63,918 bases of DNA from Flavobacteriales bacterium (GTDB taxonomy: Bacteria > Bacteroidota > Bacteroidia > UBA10329): positions 1 through 63,918 of the forward strand of contig JACJZP010000018.1 in the NCBI GenBank assembly GCA_020635535.1. The letters are read 5' to 3'. Position numbers and translations under genes: made by a program. This document shows, piece by piece, positions 60,139 through 63,918 of this stretch. The stretch's first letter is position 1, and the number at the start of each line of letters is the position of its first letter. The notes beneath the pieces are model-generated. The model was not told where the DNA came from. It searched no databases and worked only from the letters and a program-made list of their open reading frames with translations.

Positions 60139-61209
60139 TTACTTCTGAACCGTGGCGTGTATGGTCTGTGTAGGGAATGCAAAATCGAGCCCAGCAGTGT
60201 TGAAACGCTCCAGTATTTCCAAGTTAATGGCAGAGTTGGTCTGGAAAACATCTTCACCTTTCTTGATATAGTAAACGAACTTCACATTCAAGGAGAAATC
60301 TCCGAAAGAATCAAAGAGCTCAAGATGTTTCTCTTCCAGTTGCGGGGAGAATTTCTCATAGATCTCGGCAAGAATACCCAGCGCTTCTTTAATTCTGGTG
60401 TGGCTGGTATCGTAGGTAAGCCCAAGCATCAGAATTACTCTTCGGCTTGGTTCTGCAGAAACATTCTCAATGGCCGATTCGGCAAAAACCTTGTTCGGTA
60501 TGGTTATCAGTCGGCCCGGAAACGTGCGGATGCGTGTACTGCGAATACCCACCTCCTCCACAATACCCTCGTGCCCGTTAATGATGATCCAATCGTTAAC
60601 GGTAAAAGGCTTATCAACGAAAATGGTAATGCCTCCAAAGAAGTTGGCAACCGTATCCTGCGCAGCAAGTGCAAATGCCAACCCACCTATACCAAGACCG
60701 GCAATGAGTGCACCCACATCATAACCAGCATTGTTCAACCCCACAATGGTGGCCATGATCCACACAGCCGCGTGGATTCCTTTTTTCAGTATGGGCAGCA
60801 GTTGGTCGTCAAGGTCGCTCTCAGACTTTTCTACAATGGGTACAATGTATTCCTGTATCAGCGCATCGAGCACGCGGTTTACCAACCACGCCACATTGAA
60901 GATGATGAGCAGATAGTAAATGCGGTTGATCCAAACATGGCCAACATCGGGCAGATTGAGCGAATCCAACCCGTACCAGATACCAAGAATGGCCACTGCA
61001 AAGGCAATGGGCTCTTCCACCATATCCAGAAGAATGTCGTCAAGTTTGGTCTCGGTGCGCTCGGTGAGTTTCTTCACCACATTTGAGAGCACCCAGAACA
61101 ACAGGCGACCTGCCATAACACTGGCAAGGATAATTCCCAAGGCCAGCAACCATTCGCCCACCGTGTTCCAGTAGAAATCCTTCTCTAAGAAAGATTTGAT
61201 CGCGTCCAT
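60139..61209 (-). CDS. Mechanosensitive ion channel, MscS family
   Basis: This 356-residue channel has about four N-terminal membrane helices (about 15-40, 65-90, 95-115, 140-160). The pore helix is glycine/alanine rich (GALIAGLGIGGLAFALAAQD, about 170-189), followed by the beta domain (VNDWIIINGHEGIVEEVGIR) and a C-terminal alpha/beta domain. It opens under membrane tension and releases solutes after hypo-osmotic shock. It lies 2 bp after tpx, so both are probably one transcript. Confidence 0.93.
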   Translation of the reverse strand: MDAIKSFLEKDFYWNTVGEWLLALGIILASVMAGRLLFWVLSNVVKKLTERTETKLDDILLDMVEEPIAFAVAILGIWYGLDSLNLPDVGHVWINRIYYLLIIFNVAWLVNRVLDALIQEYIVPIVEKSESDLDDQLLPILKKGIHAAVWIMATIVGLNNAGYDVGALIAGLGIGGLAFALAAQDTVANFFGGITIFVDKPFTVNDWIIINGHEGIVEEVGIRSTRIRTFPGRLITIPNKVFAESAIENVSAEPSRRVILMLGLTYDTSHTRIKEALGILAEIYEKFSPQLEEKHLELFDSFGDFSLNVKFVYYIKKGEDVFQTNSAINLEILERFNTAGLDFAFPTQTIHATVQK

Positions 61210-61211
61210 AC

Positions 61212-61733
61212 TTACTTCAGTTTGGCAACAGCTTCCAGTGCCTTGTCGTAGTTAGGTTCGTAGGTAATGTCTTCAACCAGTTCAACGTAATGAATGCGGT
61301 TTTCCTTGTCAAGAACGAAAACAGCACGTGCCAACAACATCTTGAGCGGGCTGTTCACCATTTCAAGATTATACTCATTGGCAAAATCGGAATAGCGGAA
61401 GTCAGATACGGCTTTCACGTTCTCAATTCCTTCAGCACCGCAGAAACGCTTAAGCGCAAAAGGCAGGTCTTTTGAAACAGCAACACACACCACGTTTTCC
61501 AACTTGGAAACAGCTTCGTTGAACTTCTTTGTCTCCATGGCGCAGATTCCTGTATCCACACTTGGCAACGAGATAAGGATCTTGTTCAGACCCTCAAAGT
61601 CATACAGACTTTTTTCGTTCATATCGGCTTGCACAAATGTGAAATCTGGAGCAATTTCTCCCACTTCGGGAATGTATCCCTTCAACAGAACCGGACTTCC
61701 TTTTAGCTTAACTGTTTCTTTTCCTTCAGACAT
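61212..61733 (-). CDS. tpx: Thiol peroxidase
   Basis: This 173-residue atypical 2-Cys peroxiredoxin reduces peroxides with thioredoxin. The active-site loop SVDTGICAMETKKF (about 59-72) carries the peroxidatic Cys, and the resolving Cys lies in KRFCGAEG (about 99). N-terminal GSPVLLKGYIPEVGEIAPDF is typical of Tpx. It is coupled to the downstream MscS gene. The upstream sequence TAATTTCG (61763-61756) is one base off the -7 consensus. Confidence 0.95.
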   Translation of the reverse strand: MSEGKETVKLKGSPVLLKGYIPEVGEIAPDFTFVQADMNEKSLYDFEGLNKILISLPSVDTGICAMETKKFNEAVSKLENVVCVAVSKDLPFALKRFCGAEGIENVKAVSDFRYSDFANEYNLEMVNSPLKMLLARAVFVLDKENRIHYVELVEDITYEPNYDKALEAVAKLK

Positions 61734-61916
61734 GAATTGAGTTTTGATTGAGCCGCGAAATTATGAATTCTGCTTATCCATGAGAAGCACGCGGTTTTGA
61801 AGCAAGTTCTGGTGTAGGTCGTTGGTAGATCCATGGTCGGTCTTTCACTGATTATCTAAAAATCAAGAATGTAAACTTTGTTTGACCCTATATTCGTAAC
61901 CACCAACCAGGAAACC

Positions 61917-62429
61917 ATGAAATTCTTCAAAGCATTCATTGTAGTTGTGCTGCTGTGCGTTGCGGTATTACTTCTCATAGGGGTATTTATACCCGAAGTA
62001 GATGATCAGTTTGAGACTACTGTTGACCGTCCGGTTATTCAGGTCTACGCGTCAATGCTTAACATGAACACGGCTCCAGAATGGGTTGTTGGACTTGATA
62101 GTGTAGAGCAGACCGGTGGTTTTTTGGCCATGCCAGGCAGCACCTTCAAACTCTATTATTCGGGCACTGAGACCAATGTGGTTTACGACATGGAGGTTTT
62201 GCAGATGACCCCGTTGGAATCGGTCAAATTCAAAATGGAAAATGAGATGTTCGAGTTCAACGTATCCATCAAATTCAAAGCAGATGGCTTGAAGACCGAT
62301 ATTGAAGCGTACGTTCAAATGAAAGGGAAAACGCTTATTACCCGTTCGTTTCTACCATTGCTTAAAACATCAATTGTGGATGTAGGCAAGGCCAATTTTG
62401 AAGCATTCAAACAGATTCAGGAAAAGTAG
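61917..62429 (+). CDS. START/SRPBCC-like membrane-anchored protein
   Basis: This protein of 170 residues has one N-terminal membrane helix (about 3-24, FIVVVLLCVAVLLLIGVFI). The following domain resembles the SRPBCC/polyketide-cyclase fold (TVDRPVIQVYASMLNMNTAP; PEWVVGLDSVEQTGG; long C-terminal helix). Ligand unknown. The frame reaches 61878, but ATG 61917 places the membrane anchor at the start. It is followed after 2 bp by the ketopantoate-reductase-like gene. Confidence 0.7.
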   Translation: MKFFKAFIVVVLLCVAVLLLIGVFIPEVDDQFETTVDRPVIQVYASMLNMNTAPEWVVGLDSVEQTGGFLAMPGSTFKLYYSGTETNVVYDMEVLQMTPLESVKFKMENEMFEFNVSIKFKADGLKTDIEAYVQMKGKTLITRSFLPLLKTSIVDVGKANFEAFKQIQEK

Positions 62430-62431
62430 GG

Positions 62432-63439
62432 TTGAAGATATTGTATGTTGGTTCTGGCGCAGTTAACCTGTGTTTGGCAGGATGGATTCATTCTGGTACA
62501 TCTGTTACTCAATTTCTGGTAAGAACACCAGAAAATGAATTGATAAAGGCTGGGGCATTTCAGTGCAGGTTTCCGGGTGATAAGAATACACGGATATATG
62601 AATGTCAGGCATTTGCCTCATTGGAAGGAGTTCAAAGACCGGATCTGGTGGTTATTGGAGTAAAGGGTTATTCTTTGGATGATGTTCTGAACAAGATTGA
62701 AGCGGCTTTCGGTAACGAAATTCCAGTTATGTCGGTGCTCAATGGAGTAGAGCATGTCAATGTTATCTCCAAGCGATTTAAGCATGCGCTGTTCGCTACC
62801 ATCATCTTCAACGCATATCGAATTTCTCCAATATCAGCTGTAGCGGTGGGTAGGTCCATTGCACTTTCATCATCAATTCCCCAAAGCAGAATTCTAAAGA
62901 GAATAAGACAGGTATTGTCGGGTAAAATGAGCGTTTCTCTTGTGAAAGATCCACTGGATGCAGCTCACTGTAAGCTTATTATCAACTTGAATAACGCATT
63001 GCTTACCATTGTGGCTTTTCACAACCACCGATCACGTGAACTGGAAGTACTTCATAAACTTACCACGCAAATTCTCAACGAAGGATTGGATGTTCTCAAA
63101 GCATCGGGTGTTAAAGAAGCCAAGATATCTGGCATGCCATCATGGTTGCTCATAAGGCTTACCAAGTGGCTGCCGCAAAGCATAACGCTTCCCATTTTTG
63201 AAAAGAAAATGCGAGCCAACTCTATCAATAGCATGGCTCAGGACATGGAAGCAGGACGCGGTCAAACTGAACTGGAGGAGATCAACGGTTACTTCATTCA
63301 AATGGCCGATAAAAAAGGGATGGATGTGCCGCACAATCGGGCGTTGTATCACATTTTCAAAGAGTGGAATACAAGTGGAGGTCAACCACTTACCCCTTCA
63401 GAGCTGTTGTCTCGCATCAACTCATTTTCCAAGCGGTAG
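62432..63439 (+). CDS. Ketopantoate reductase family protein
   Basis: This 335-residue two-domain protein has a Rossmann N-terminus (VGSGAVNLCLAG, about 5-16; VVIGVKGYSL, about 73-82; VLNGVEHVN) and a helical C-terminal domain (LIINLNNALL; about 250-320 with GRGQTELEEINGYF), as in PanE/ApbA 2-dehydropantoate 2-reductases. It is longer and more divergent than typical PanE, so pantothenate synthesis is not assured; it may reduce another 2-oxo acid. The start is TTG at 62432, directly after the START-like gene. Its last 58 bp overlap the convergent udk gene. Confidence 0.8.
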   Translation: MKILYVGSGAVNLCLAGWIHSGTSVTQFLVRTPENELIKAGAFQCRFPGDKNTRIYECQAFASLEGVQRPDLVVIGVKGYSLDDVLNKIEAAFGNEIPVMSVLNGVEHVNVISKRFKHALFATIIFNAYRISPISAVAVGRSIALSSSIPQSRILKRIRQVLSGKMSVSLVKDPLDAAHCKLIINLNNALLTIVAFHNHRSRELEVLHKLTTQILNEGLDVLKASGVKEAKISGMPSWLLIRLTKWLPQSITLPIFEKKMRANSINSMAQDMEAGRGQTELEEINGYFIQMADKKGMDVPHNRALYHIFKEWNTSGGQPLTPSELLSRINSFSKR

Positions 63440-63918
63440 CAAAGGTGGTCGGTCAGAACTCCTAATCCCTTATCGAATGTAATGTTGTTGGTAATGATCA
63501 GGTGAGAGTCATCTCGGTACGGTTTCAAGAATTTCTTGAAGGATGGCAGCACATGATGTTCCCACTGATAGCGTACAACAGCCTCAGGATAACCGCGCTC
63601 GTCACGGTCGCGTTTTATTCTGCGTTGTAGTTTGATCTCTTCACGTACATCCAAGTAAATCCTTAGATCCAGCAGATGCCGTATCTCAGAATAGTGGAAA
63701 ACGAAAAGACCCTCAATTACCAAGATAGGTGCAGGTTCTATGATGATCTCCTCGGGTTCTCGCTCAACATTATTGAAGGTGTATTCGTGAAAACGGATGG
63801 AATTCCCGTCAAGTAGAGTTTTGATGTCATTTAGAAAAGCAACATTGTCAATGGAGGTTGGAAGATCGTAGTTCACCTCGCCATTCTCATCGCGTTGTTG
63901 CTCGGCCTGCGGCTTGTA
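63382..63918 (-). CDS. udk: Uridine kinase (partial)
   Basis: The N-terminal part lies beyond the window; 178 codons remain. The frame continues through the window edge (YKPQAEQQRDENGE precedes the GTG at 63876), so 63876 is not the start. The sequence VNYDLPTSID, PILVIEGLFVFHYSEI, IYLDVREEIKLQRRIKRD and ERGYPEAVVRYQWEH is typical of uridine/cytidine kinases, which make UMP and CMP from nucleosides with GTP or ATP. The Walker A loop must be outside. The 3' end overlaps the convergent reductase gene by 58 bp. Confidence 0.9.
   Translation of the reverse strand, partial: YKPQAEQQRDENGEVNYDLPTSIDNVAFLNDIKTLLDGNSIRFHEYTFNNVEREPEEIIIEPAPILVIEGLFVFHYSEIRHLLDLRIYLDVREEIKLQRRIKRDRDERGYPEAVVRYQWEHHVLPSFKKFLKPYRDDSHLIITNNITFDKGLGVLTDHLCYRLENELMRDNSSEGVSG

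Noticed and set aside
60103..61086. 327-codon open frame on the plus strand
   Set aside because: It lies antisense to the well-conserved MscS channel, and its translation has no recognisable protein features; a by-product of codon use on the other strand.
61212..61733. Variant active site in Tpx (DTGIC)
   Set aside because: DTGxC is the normal Tpx loop, so it is not an anomaly.
61734..61916. Possible small gene or RNA between tpx and the START-like gene
   Set aside because: No frame with a plausible start and composition and no convincing hairpin or promoter pair; I see nothing definite there.

Overview
This window reads as ordinary chromosome from a free-living, possibly marine, member of the Bacteroidota, most likely Flavobacteriales. 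The evidence is as follows. Four predicted cargo proteins of the type IX secretion system (T9SS) are present: two giant proteins with the type B (CHU_C, gliding-motility-associated) C-terminal domain and two with the type A tail. A PorP/SprF protein is encoded beside a TPR/PD40/OmpA protein of the PorE type. Promoter boxes of the Bacteroidota form TAnnTTTG recur. The order birA / rsfS-ftsH-DUF2007-cdsA-psd is one I associate with this phylum. Species cannot be named from the sequence. I see no rRNA, insertion sequence, phage, CRISPR array or integron. The only RNA gene is a tRNA-Glu. No gap longer than about 300 bases lacks a gene.

Layout. 1-17.6 kb is housekeeping: an M42-type peptidase (cut by the window edge), a DivIC-like septation protein, proline catabolism (pruA), apaG, a NUDIX hydrolase whose start codon overlaps that of pyrE, birA, rsfS-ftsH-DUF2007-cdsA-psd (ribosome silencing, membrane proteolysis, phospholipid synthesis), a YjjG-like HAD phosphatase, upp, a polysaccharide deacetylase with wecB, radC, rpsT, icd and an N-acetylglucosamine-kinase-like ATPase.

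17.7-41.6 kb is a surface block of about 24 kb. It holds a 3693-residue modular adhesin (minus strand). Divergent from it are two tandem paralogous outer-membrane proteins that combine a barrel-like N-terminus, a thrombospondin type 3 calcium repeat, a SPOR-like segment and two EF-hand loops. Facing them is a three-gene minus-strand operon: a 1634-residue T9SS type B protein, PorP/SprF, and a TPR-PD40-OmpA protein. I infer that these act together: the giant proteins are exported and held at the surface through PorP/SprF, and the OmpA, SPOR-like and calcium-binding proteins tie the outer membrane to the cell wall.

41.6-63.9 kb returns to core genes and smaller envelope genes: tRNA-Glu, proS with a conserved unknown, a Tyr/Trp/Gly-rich secreted protein with a FadL-like barrel, a TPR protein, a coiled-coil zinc-ribbon protein with Nif3, lpxK-punA-M43 metalloprotease-rhodanese lipoprotein, a di-haem cytochrome c peroxidase, a T9SS beta-helix protein, DUF456, PspC, DUF3127, an MscS channel with tpx, a START-like protein, a ketopantoate-reductase-like enzyme and udk (cut by the window edge).

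Points that deserve attention are the barrel/TSP3/SPOR-like/EF-hand paralogue pair, three nested levels of repeat duplication inside the giant adhesin (including a 157-bp perfect match 720 bp apart), a set of intergenic inverted repeats built from a different short word at each site, an SSB-like acidic tip on DUF3127, and a possible non-canonical or misread 5' end at 59.87-60.03 kb.
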